DNA from: Chryseobacterium taiwanense
Lineage (GTDB): Bacteria; Bacteroidota; Bacteroidia; Flavobacteriales; Weeksellaceae
Assembly (NCBI RefSeq): GCF_000813825.1
Contig: NZ_JWTA01000015.1
Coordinates: 62,001-126,000, forward strand
Length of the DNA: 64,000 bases
Direction: 5' to 3'
Under the pieces are notes generated by a model, which made no database searches, was not told the origin of the DNA, and saw only the letters and a program-made list of their open reading frames with translations. Position numbers and translations under genes: made by a program. This document shows, piece by piece, positions 8,915 to 17,128 of the stretch; positions within the stretch are counted from its first letter, which is position 1; each line of letters starts with the position of its first letter.

Positions 8915-11900
8915 TTATTTTTCTACTCTGTTTCTTACTTTAGTGTGATAGAACACGTTTGGTTTTGTTCCGATCTCTTCTAGTAAATAATATCTTCTGT
9001 TGCTAGAATATAATTCTCTCACTTCAGATTCTTTGTCATTCATGTCTCCAAACGTCATTGCTCCGGTAGAACAAGCAGCAGCACAAGCACAAGAATTTTT
9101 GAATTCGTTGTCTGTAACTTTTCTGTTTTCTCTCTTAGCAGCTAAGATTGTAGCTTGAGTTTCCTGGATACACATTGAACATTTCTCCATTACCCCTCTT
9201 GTTCTTACAACTACGTCCGGGTTTAGTACCATTCTTCCAAGATCGTTATTCATGTTGAAATCGAACTTGTCATTTAGGTTATATGTAAACCAGTTGAAAC
9301 GTCTTACTTTGTAAGGACAGTTATTTGCACAGTATCTAGTACCGATACATCTGTTGTAAGCCATGTGGTTCTGACCTTGCTTACCGTGTGAAGTAGCCGC
9401 AACCGGACATACAGTTTCACATGGAGCGTGGTTACAGTGCTGACACATTACCGGCTGGAAGATTACATCAGGATTATCAGCAGGGTGGTTTAATGCACCT
9501 CCTTCTTTATTGAATGCAGTACCGTACAATTCAGGAACAGCTAATCCATCTTTTAATCCTTCGTATACTTCTACTTTCTGTCTTGAAGAATAGTAACGGT
9601 CAATTCTTAACCAATACATATCTCTAGACATTCTGATCTCTTCTTTACCTACAACAGGAACGTTGTTCTCAGCCTGACAAGCAATGATACATGCTCCACA
9701 ACCAGTACAAGAGTTCAAGTCAATTGATAAGTTAAAGTGAGGACCGTCTGTATCATCGAAAGCATCCCAAAGGTCAATTTTTCTTGCAGGAAGTGCTCCA
9801 CTGATTGTGTGATATTCCAAAGGCTTATTCCATCCTTCGTGCTCATCATCGAATGCTACGTTTAAGAATTCAGCCAAAGGAACTTCTTTAGCGATTTCAT
9901 AACGTCCCATTAGTGTATTTTGAAGCTGGATACCTGCAAATTCGTGATCTTCTCCAGTTTTTTCGATTTTAGCGTTAGCAATAACTAAGTTAGAACCGTC
10001 AAATAATGGATAAGCATTTACACCTGTATCAGCTGTAGCTCCTGAATCTTTTTTACCATAACCAAGTGCAAGACCTACAGATCCGTCAGCTTGTCCCGGT
10101 TGAACGAATACAGGAACATCTTTTATTGTTACTCCGTTTACAGTAAGGTTTACTATAGAACCGTCTAACTGCATTCTCGCGTTAAGGTCGTTATCAATAC
10201 CTAATCTTTCTGCATCTTTCGGAGAAATAGTCAAGTAGTTATCCCAAGACATTCTTGTCAATGGATCTGGTAATTCCTGCAACCAAGGGTTGTTTGCTTG
10301 AGTACCGTCTCCCATAGAAGTCTTAGTATACAATACCAATTCTAAATCAGAAGCTTTGAAACCACCTAATTCAGCAACAGCTTGTGCACCATTTCCTCCT
10401 GCGTAAGCTAAAGTTGTAGCATTTGGAGAAACATTGATACCATTATATAAAGCTTTGTTGAAAGAAGTTCCTCCTAAGATAGAAGAAGCATTCGCTTTTA
10501 AATAATCATAATAATTATTAGCAGCATTGTTTTTACCATTCTTCCAAACCAATAGAGATTCTTCGATCTGTCTTGATTTGTAGATTTTCTGGATGGTTGG
10601 CTGCATTAATGAATATACACCTGTTTGAGGCTCAATATCTCCCCAAGATTCTAGCCAGTTAGCTACAGGAATTACAGCTTTCGCTGCTTTGTACATTTCA
10701 TTTTTCTTATCAGCAACTGCGATTACATAAGGAACTTTAGTTAAAGATTTTTTGAAATCTTCTCCTTTGTGGTAAGAATAAATCGGATCAACATTGTTAG
10801 CGATCAATACACCAACCTGACCTGCATTTACCCATCCTAGGAATTCCTGGAATCTTGCTTTATCGAAATCTTTTAGGAAGTTAGCTTTACCAGTGAAAGC
10901 AACTGAACCTAATTTTTGGTTAATTAAGTGTGCTAAAACCTGAGCTCCTTTAGAACCATCAGCGAAAACAACAGCTTTGCTACCTTTTGCTAATAATTCT
11001 TTAGCTAGTTCAGAAGCAGTCTTATCTGAAGTACCACCTCCTACGATTGCGTTGTAAACTTCAACTAAAGTTTTGTTTACAGCACTTGGTTTTAATCTTA
11101 CTCTTTCGTCAGCATTAGCACCAGTGATTGACATGTTTGATTCCACTTGTACGTGTCTCAACATGTTTGCTCCCGGCTTTCTTGCTGCTGCATAAGAAGT
11201 TTCTAAGCTTCCTGCGTTATAGTCTCCTAAGAAATCAGCTTGGAAAGCAACTACTAGCTCAGATCCTTTAAGGTCATAAACAGGTAATGCTCTTGTTCCG
11301 AATACTTCCTGAGCCGCGTCTAATGCTGCAGCATAAGGGAAAGCATCATAAGTTACTAATTCAGCTGTAGGATATTTTGCTTTAAATTCTGCAAATAATT
11401 TCTTGAAAGTAGGTGAAGCAAAAGAATGTGACAATAACACGATTCTTTTACCTGCAGCTTTCGCTTCCTCCAATCCTTGGATTACAAAACTATCTACTTT
11501 ATCGAAAGTTTCGTCTTTACCTTCAAACTTAGGTTGTTTTACTTTATCATTATCATAAAGAGAAAGTACACTTGCCTGAGCTCTCGCGTTAGTTTTTCCT
11601 AAATCACCAGCAGCTGGGTTAGGATCAATCTTAATAGGTCTTCCTTCTCTAGTTTTTACTAAAACACTAGCAAAGTCAAAACCGTCGAAATATGTTGAAG
11701 CGTAATAATTTGGAACTCCCGGAATAATATCATGTGGTTTTACCACGTAAGGAATCGTTTTAATTACCGGAGCTTCACAAGCAGCTAATGTTACTGCCGC
11801 CGTAGAGAAACCTAATAATTTCAAGAAATCTCTTCTTGAAGTGCTGGAACCATTCTGTTCAGCATCTCCAAGGAAATCTTCTACAGGAATTTCTTCCTGG

Positions 11901-11983
11901 AACTCTTTCAGAGCCAGCTTACCATTTAAAGCTGGATCTTTAAGTTCATGAATACTTCTAAATTGTATTTTGTTTGAAGCCAT
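8915..11983 (-). CDS. actB: Alternative complex III iron-sulfur/molybdopterin-like subunit ActB
   Basis: 1022-aa fusion of a molybdopterin-oxidoreductase-like domain with a ferredoxin-like domain. A Tat motif (SRRDFLK, Arg 50-51) is followed by a lipobox (VTLAACE, Cys 69), so it is probably a Tat-exported lipoprotein. The C-terminal part has four cysteine groups for Fe-S clusters: CTGCGACIIACQ, CQHCNHAPCETVCP, CIGTRYCANNCP, and CSMC with CACAAAC. As in known ACIII, no cysteine ligand for a molybdenum cofactor is obvious in the first domain. It relays electrons from ActC to the haems of ActA. Confidence 0.93.
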   Translation of the reverse strand: MASNKIQFRSIHELKDPALNGKLALKEFQEEIPVEDFLGDAEQNGSSTSRRDFLKLLGFSTAAVTLAACEAPVIKTIPYVVKPHDIIPGVPNYYASTYFDGFDFASVLVKTREGRPIKIDPNPAAGDLGKTNARAQASVLSLYDNDKVKQPKFEGKDETFDKVDSFVIQGLEEAKAAGKRIVLLSHSFASPTFKKLFAEFKAKYPTAELVTYDAFPYAAALDAAQEVFGTRALPVYDLKGSELVVAFQADFLGDYNAGSLETSYAAARKPGANMLRHVQVESNMSITGANADERVRLKPSAVNKTLVEVYNAIVGGGTSDKTASELAKELLAKGSKAVVFADGSKGAQVLAHLINQKLGSVAFTGKANFLKDFDKARFQEFLGWVNAGQVGVLIANNVDPIYSYHKGEDFKKSLTKVPYVIAVADKKNEMYKAAKAVIPVANWLESWGDIEPQTGVYSLMQPTIQKIYKSRQIEESLLVWKNGKNNAANNYYDYLKANASSILGGTSFNKALYNGINVSPNATTLAYAGGNGAQAVAELGGFKASDLELVLYTKTSMGDGTQANNPWLQELPDPLTRMSWDNYLTISPKDAERLGIDNDLNARMQLDGSIVNLTVNGVTIKDVPVFVQPGQADGSVGLALGYGKKDSGATADTGVNAYPLFDGSNLVIANAKIEKTGEDHEFAGIQLQNTLMGRYEIAKEVPLAEFLNVAFDDEHEGWNKPLEYHTISGALPARKIDLWDAFDDTDGPHFNLSIDLNSCTGCGACIIACQAENNVPVVGKEEIRMSRDMYWLRIDRYYSSRQKVEVYEGLKDGLAVPELYGTAFNKEGGALNHPADNPDVIFQPVMCQHCNHAPCETVCPVAATSHGKQGQNHMAYNRCIGTRYCANNCPYKVRRFNWFTYNLNDKFDFNMNNDLGRMVLNPDVVVRTRGVMEKCSMCIQETQATILAAKRENRKVTDNEFKNSCACAAACSTGAMTFGDMNDKESEVRELYSSNRRYYLLEEIGTKPNVFYHTKVRNRVEK

Positions 11984-12006
11984 TTATACTTCTAATTTTT
12001 TAGTTA

Positions 12007-13374
12007 TTAATAATGACATTTACCACACTCAAGACCTCCAATTGCATCTACAGTAATCTTACCACCATCCTGAGGATATTGTTTTTTCAACTTGTCGTGT
12101 AGATTTTTGAAGTATTCTTTATTATAACCGTTGTTCATATCAACCTCAGTAGTTCTGTGACATTCGATACACCATCCCATAGTGAAATCATTAGCCATCT
12201 GAACAACATTCATTGTATCGATCTTACCGTGACAAGCTTTACAAACAACATCAATTTTGTTCGTAGGGTTCTTTTTGTTGAAAGAATTGATAATCGCTTG
12301 CTCACCTGCTACTACGTGCTGAGAGTGATTGAAGTAAACAAAGTCTGGCATGTTGTGGATTCTTGTCCATTCAACCGGCTGAGTTTTCCCTGTATACTGT
12401 TGTTTTGCAGGATCCCAACCTGTAGCTGCATAAATTTTCTGGATTTCTCCGTCATAGAACGCCTTATCTTTTCCAGGCTCCATATAATGATCTGCGTTGT
12501 ACTCACCAATTGCTTTGTGACAGTTCATACAAACATTCATAGAAGGAATCTCTGATACTTTACCGTATTTAGCACTTGAGTGACATAACTGACAGTCAAT
12601 TTTTTGTTCTCCAGCGTGAATTTTGTGAGAGAAGTAAATTGGTTGTTCAGGCTTGTATCCTTTATAAACACCAATCCACATAATCCAGTTCCAAACACCG
12701 TAAGTAGCTAGTAACGCTAGAATAGCGATTAACCCTTTACCTACGTAGTGGTACTTTTCATAAACTTCGCTGAAAGATTTTACTCTTGTTTCGTTTAGCC
12801 CTGCTAAGTCTTCAGATTGACCAAGTTTTACTAGCTGTCTTAGTTTTATTAAGATCCAAACTAATAAAGCTGCAATAGCTAAAAGGGAAATAATTACAAC
12901 GCTAGTTGTAGTGCTGCTTACTGGCGCCGCCTGTTGTGCATCTCCTGTTACACCCGGTGTTGCAGCATCCTTTTTAGGCTCTTCCGGAGCCGGAGGATTA
13001 GTTGTGTACGCTAAGATATCATCGATATCCTTATCTGAAAGATTAGGAAACAACTGCATCTCAGTCTTATTAAATTTTTCAAAAATCTCATTGGCGTACT
13101 TATCGCCAGATTCTCTGACCTCCTTGTTATTTTTGATCCACTTGTGAAGCCACTCTGTATCTTTGCCACCCTCTGTCTTAACTCGTTCTACCACTCCTTT
13201 CAAAGGTGGACCTACAACTTGTTTGTCTAGCGCGTGACATGCAGTACAATTCGCTTTGAAAAGTTTCTCTCCGTTTTTAGGATCGCCGTCTTGCCCGTAA
13301 ATTGAAGCACTGGTTGATAACAATAAGCCTATTGCAACCAACGTTTGTTTATAATGCTTTCTCCAACTAATCAT
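12007..13374 (-). CDS. actA: Alternative complex III multihaem cytochrome c subunit ActA with N-terminal monohaem domain
   Basis: 455 aa with an N-terminal signal peptide, then a small cytochrome c domain (CTACHALDKQVVGPPL), a linker rich in Ala/Pro, membrane helices (VVIISLLAIAALLVWILI and GLIAILALLATYGVWNWIMW), and a pentahaem domain with five further CxxCH sites: CQLCH, CMNCH, CKACH, CIECH and CGKCH at the extreme C-terminus. Six haem sites in all. It is the first gene of the act operon. Whether the N-terminal fusion is general in Flavobacteriia should be judged from relatives. Confidence 0.92.
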   Translation of the reverse strand: MISWRKHYKQTLVAIGLLLSTSASIYGQDGDPKNGEKLFKANCTACHALDKQVVGPPLKGVVERVKTEGGKDTEWLHKWIKNNKEVRESGDKYANEIFEKFNKTEMQLFPNLSDKDIDDILAYTTNPPAPEEPKKDAATPGVTGDAQQAAPVSSTTTSVVIISLLAIAALLVWILIKLRQLVKLGQSEDLAGLNETRVKSFSEVYEKYHYVGKGLIAILALLATYGVWNWIMWIGVYKGYKPEQPIYFSHKIHAGEQKIDCQLCHSSAKYGKVSEIPSMNVCMNCHKAIGEYNADHYMEPGKDKAFYDGEIQKIYAATGWDPAKQQYTGKTQPVEWTRIHNMPDFVYFNHSQHVVAGEQAIINSFNKKNPTNKIDVVCKACHGKIDTMNVVQMANDFTMGWCIECHRTTEVDMNNGYNKEYFKNLHDKLKKQYPQDGGKITVDAIGGLECGKCHY

Positions 13375-13421
13375 TTAAATTATCTTATGTTAGTAAAATA
13401 TTGAACATTCAATCAATTCCG

Positions 13422-13429
13422 CAAAAATA
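13422..13429 (-). promoter_or_regulatory. Possible -7 box for the act operon
   Basis: On the minus strand TATTTTTG fits the Bacteroidota -7 consensus TAnnTTTG about 50 bp before the actA start; no good -33 TTTG was found at the usual spacing, so the call is weak. Confidence 0.35.
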
Positions 13430-13512
13430 ATATATTTAACAGAAATTTAACGGCATATAGAAAGGGGAAAATATCATTTCAGTTTAATTTGTATTGATTC
13501 TAAATAACTCAG

Positions 13513-13543
13513 TTTGGTATAATTTTTTATTTGTATAAATTTG
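13513..13543 (+). promoter_or_regulatory. Bacteroidota-type promoter for the SPOR-domain gene
   Basis: TTTG at 13513-13516, 19 nt spacer, TAAATTTG at 13536-13543: an exact match to the Bacteroidota sigma-A consensus, ending 16 bp before the ATG. Confidence 0.65.
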
Positions 13544-13559
13544 CTGAAACAACTTTTAA

Positions 13560-14096
13560 ATGAAAAATTTGATAAAATTATTTTCGATATTATCTATAAT
13601 CAGTTTTTATAATATTGATGCACAACAGGTTGTAAAAAAAGACACTTTATCCGGTACGGAGCTTATTATGAGCATGGACGCACGAGTAAATGATGCTTTG
13701 ACGAGTCTGGAAGATAAATGTTCCAAAGTTTCTTATGGTAAATCTTCTAATGTGATAGATGACGACACCCCATCGAAACCAACAAAAATTTTAGTTCCGA
13801 ACAGAGAGCTAACCAATGCAGAAATTTGCAGAAAAAATCCTAGAATTTTAGGTTACAAAATACAAATCACTACAGTAAAGAGTAATGATGAAGCGAATGA
13901 AATCAAAACATATTTCAGAAAAAGATTTCCGAATCTGAAAGTGGAAACCGACGCTTCTTTACGACCAAATTACAAAATCTTGGCAGGAAGTTATTTCAGT
14001 AAGCAAAGTGCCGCTTCTGATCTTTCTAAAATCAAAGAATATTTCAAATCTGCAGTAGCCGTACAGTACAGAATTTTCTGTGCAGAAGCTAAGTAA
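13560..14096 (+). CDS. Exported SPOR-domain protein
   Basis: 178 aa with a Sec signal peptide (LIKLFSILSIISFYNIDAQ). The C-terminal 80 residues (GYKIQITTVKSNDEANEIKT, then LRPNYKILAGSYFSKQSAAS) fit a SPOR domain, which binds denuded glycan strands of peptidoglycan at division sites or elsewhere. The short middle segment has no recognised domain. It is a single gene with its own promoter, convergent with the next gene through a shared terminator. Confidence 0.75.
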   Translation: MKNLIKLFSILSIISFYNIDAQQVVKKDTLSGTELIMSMDARVNDALTSLEDKCSKVSYGKSSNVIDDDTPSKPTKILVPNRELTNAEICRKNPRILGYKIQITTVKSNDEANEIKTYFRKRFPNLKVETDASLRPNYKILAGSYFSKQSAASDLSKIKEYFKSAVAVQYRIFCAEAK

Positions 14097-14115
14097 TCAA
14101 AGAAATACAAAAATA

Positions 14116-14141
14116 AAAAGCTGAGAAAGTTCTCAGCTTTT
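14116..14141. terminator. Bidirectional terminator
   Basis: Stem AAAAGCTGAGA / TCTCAGCTTTT with a 4-nt loop (AAGT), located between two convergent genes and followed by a T-run on the plus strand. Confidence 0.85.
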
Positions 14142-14142
14142 T

Positions 14143-15417
14143 TTATTGATAGAATGTATCCAGAAAGTCAAAAAACTCTTCCATTCTCAAATAATTATTA
14201 TATCCCAAATACACCAACAGGACTCCCATAATCGCTGTAAGAAATGACAACATTTTCGGAGAGGATTTATAGGCATAAAAAAGCCATCCTAAGAGCAAAA
14301 CATATACAAAAATAAAATGCCCTCCATAGATGTACGAAGTATGAAGACCAAATCGCATAAAGCAGTGTATGATAATATCTATTGCAAAAGAAATTGTAAT
14401 AATCTGAACTAATTTGTTCTTAAAGTTTTTACAATAACTCCACAAAAGCAAACTCAATACAACAAATACAAACAGATACGAAATCGGCGACGAATAGACG
14501 TCCATAAACAGTCCTTTGTAATGAAAGCCTTTCATATTATGTTTATCTCTTATGATAAAGCTTGAGAAAAGCATATTTCCTCCGAAAAAGAAAGAAACGA
14601 TCATATCCCAAACTGAAGCGGGTTCTGCATTAGAAAACTTCTCATACTGACTACTGGTTTTAGAGAAAATATTCTCATACTTAAATTCAATTCTGTTCAA
14701 ATACAACAAAACAAAACAGATTACCATCACCAAACCTCTTATCAATGCATCCAAAAGTTTTTTCCAGTTTTTAAACAGATTTTTCTCAAAAAACACAGGA
14801 ATGAAAACCTTTACCAAATTGGTAATTGTAAGCCCTCCAATAGTAACACCACCCGCAACAAGAGCCAAAGGAGAAATCTTTTTATCATTTTTAATTCTGA
14901 CTGCCGCATAATAATTAAACAGCATCAGAAGAAATAATGTGTAGGTAAAGTTCTCAGGAGTGAATGAAAGCAGAATAGATGTTGAAAAAAATGAAAAGAA
15001 AACAACCAGTAAAAGAGTAATTACCAGTGGCAATCCAATAATATTTTTCAAATATTTGAAAATCTGAACAATACTTAAACTGACCATCAAATTACTCATC
15101 CAAGCTAGGACCAATCTAAATGTATCATCTTTCTTTCCATCCGAAAAAAGAAAAGCCAGCTCACGAAGCCAATTAAAGAAATAATACGACAAAGGATGGC
15201 GTTCAAAACTCCCTCCCGTCATCACAATCGAGCGATTATCAAAACTAAAATAAGCATCCCAAGGAATTCTGTCATCAAAAATAACAGTATAATTAACCGC
15301 GATATAAGATCCTAAAATCCCATATACAGACAGAAAGAAGAGAAAAACTCCGAGTTCTATATAGGTAGAAGGAAAAACTATTTTAAAAAAACTATAAAGT
15401 TTTGATTGTATGGACAC
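14143..15417 (-). CDS. Polytopic membrane protein, possible DUF6080/glycosyltransferase-like
   Basis: 424 aa with about ten hydrophobic helices and an early extracytoplasmic loop DRIPWDAYFSFDNRSIVMTG followed by SFERHPLSYYFFNWLREL. The layout (acidic residue in the first loop, then a conserved H-P motif, then many helices) recalls lipid-linked sugar glycosyltransferases of the GT-C fold and the Bacteroidota DUF6080 family. The substrate is not predictable. The gene is alone, with 100 bp of AT-rich sequence upstream in which I see nothing definite. Confidence 0.5.
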   Translation of the reverse strand: MSIQSKLYSFFKIVFPSTYIELGVFLFFLSVYGILGSYIAVNYTVIFDDRIPWDAYFSFDNRSIVMTGGSFERHPLSYYFFNWLRELAFLFSDGKKDDTFRLVLAWMSNLMVSLSIVQIFKYLKNIIGLPLVITLLLVVFFSFFSTSILLSFTPENFTYTLFLLMLFNYYAAVRIKNDKKISPLALVAGGVTIGGLTITNLVKVFIPVFFEKNLFKNWKKLLDALIRGLVMVICFVLLYLNRIEFKYENIFSKTSSQYEKFSNAEPASVWDMIVSFFFGGNMLFSSFIIRDKHNMKGFHYKGLFMDVYSSPISYLFVFVVLSLLLWSYCKNFKNKLVQIITISFAIDIIIHCFMRFGLHTSYIYGGHFIFVYVLLLGWLFYAYKSSPKMLSFLTAIMGVLLVYLGYNNYLRMEEFFDFLDTFYQ

Positions 15418-15517
15418 TGTTAATTTTTTTGCAAAAATAAAAAAACACAGCCTGAATTGGCCAACTATTTTTCATTTCGCAATAATTTAAACATAATAAG
15501 CTATTTTATTTCAAGCA

Positions 15518-17059
15518 TTAAGAGCTACAAGAAAGCATAGAACACCCCGATACATCATCATATTTTGAAGGTCTTTTTACTGAAAATTCAGGGAATTTTT
15601 CTTCATAAGGATTTTCCAGAGCTGTGATTAATTTTTCTAGTAGAGTTGTTTTTCCGTTTTCAATTTCTTCAATGCACTCATAGAGAAGATAATTCCTCAG
15701 CGTGAATTTAGGATTATTTTTTTGCATCAATTCCAGAGATTCTGCTCGCGAAATTTCATTTTTTTCAAGTCTTAATTCATATTGATTGATAAAATCTTTG
15801 ATTTTTGACAAAGCTTTCTCATCTAATGGAACATAGGCAATTTTCTCAAATTCAGTTTTCAAATCGGAAGTTGCATCTATTTTTTCCAGCAGATTAAAAA
15901 AGAGTGTGTAGTCAAGTTGAAATTCCTGCATCAATCCCTGCCAATTGACAAAAAAATCTTCATCGCTTTCTAATAATTGGTCAAATCCAAATTTATTACA
16001 CAACATTTTATCATGCTTTTTCCAAAAATAATCTCCGAATTTATTCAAAGTATCTTCCAAAAACTTTTCATCTTTTATCATCGGGTGAAGAGCATTTGCT
16101 AATTGCCAAAGATTCCATTGAGCGATCTGCCCCTGTTTTCCAAAAGCATATCTTCTTCCCGGAAGATCTGTCGTATTAGAGGTAAAATTCAAATCATATT
16201 CATCCATCATTGAAAATGGTCCATAATCTATCGTAAGCCCTAGAATCGACATATTATCGGTATTCATAACGCCGTGTACAAAACCTACCCTAAACCACTC
16301 GACCATAAGATCAGCGGTTCTTGTGGAAACATTTTCAAAAAAGTCTTTATACTTTTGTATTCCTTCAGATTGAATTTCCGGAAAATAGTTTTGTATTGTA
16401 AAATCTAGAAGATTCTGCAATGTAGTATATTCCTGTTGGGCAGACATCAGTTCAAAATGCCCGAACCTCAGAAAACTTTCCGCCGTCCTTACCACTACAG
16501 CTCCTTTTTCTTCCTGAGGATTCCCGCTATATAAAATATCCCTTACTACATTTTCCCCTGTAAGGGATAAGCTTAATGCTCTTGTTGTAGGAACACCCAA
16601 GTGATACATTGTTTCGCTCATAAGATATTCTCTAACCGAAGATCTAAGCACTGCTCTTCCATCTGCATGTCTGGAATATGGTGTTGCACCTGCTCCTTTC
16701 CATTGAATCTCCGTTATCTTTCCTTCAGCGTTGTTAATTTCCCCAGCATAGATTGCTCTTCCATCTCCCAATTGTCCTGCCCAATTCCCAAACTGATGTC
16801 CTGCATAAGCAGTTGAATAAGGTTTAATATTATCCGGCAAGTGATTTCCTACCAAAAAGCCAAGATCTTTCTCTTCATATTTCCCCAACCCAATTTCTTC
16901 TGAAAGTTTTTCATTAAAAATAATCAGTTTAGGTTTTTTAAAATCAACCGGCATGACACTCGAAAATAAAACTTTAGGAGTATTTCTCTGTAATGGGTTT
17001 CCAGAAAAATCTCCCGGAAAAACCTCTGTAAACGGCTGTTTTATATTAGTAAGATTCAT
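15518..17059 (-). CDS. selO: Protein adenylyltransferase SelO/YdiU
   Basis: 513-aa pseudokinase-fold enzyme that transfers AMP from ATP to Ser, Thr or Tyr of target proteins (established for bacterial SelO). Visible motifs: YAGHQFGNWAGQLGDGRAI, the Lys-containing EIQWKGAGATPYSRHADGRA, VHGVMNTDNMSILGLTIDYG with the DFG-equivalent region, and the C-terminal GCSMLSCSS. The selenocysteine position of some SelO proteins is a normal Cys here. The family is linked to the oxidative stress response. It is a single gene with a terminator-like hairpin before it belonging to the upstream gene. Confidence 0.92.
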   Translation of the reverse strand: MNLTNIKQPFTEVFPGDFSGNPLQRNTPKVLFSSVMPVDFKKPKLIIFNEKLSEEIGLGKYEEKDLGFLVGNHLPDNIKPYSTAYAGHQFGNWAGQLGDGRAIYAGEINNAEGKITEIQWKGAGATPYSRHADGRAVLRSSVREYLMSETMYHLGVPTTRALSLSLTGENVVRDILYSGNPQEEKGAVVVRTAESFLRFGHFELMSAQQEYTTLQNLLDFTIQNYFPEIQSEGIQKYKDFFENVSTRTADLMVEWFRVGFVHGVMNTDNMSILGLTIDYGPFSMMDEYDLNFTSNTTDLPGRRYAFGKQGQIAQWNLWQLANALHPMIKDEKFLEDTLNKFGDYFWKKHDKMLCNKFGFDQLLESDEDFFVNWQGLMQEFQLDYTLFFNLLEKIDATSDLKTEFEKIAYVPLDEKALSKIKDFINQYELRLEKNEISRAESLELMQKNNPKFTLRNYLLYECIEEIENGKTTLLEKLITALENPYEEKFPEFSVKRPSKYDDVSGCSMLSCSS

Positions 17060-17089
17060 ACCTCAAAGATATTAATTTGATTACAAAAA

Positions 17090-17111
17090 AGCCTCCCATT
17101 TCTGGAAGGCT
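17090..17111 (-). terminator. Terminator of the PBP1A operon
   Basis: On the minus strand AGCCTTCC pairs with GGGAGGCT (one G-T pair) around a 6-nt loop, followed by TTTTTTG, 18 bp after the PBP1A stop codon. Confidence 0.75.
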
Positions 17112-17128
17112 ATATCTATTAAAGTTAT

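Noticed and set aside
12157-12555. 132-codon antisense ORF in actA
   Set aside because: Opposite a clear haem-protein gene; composition (Cys, Arg, Ile) is that of a shadow frame.
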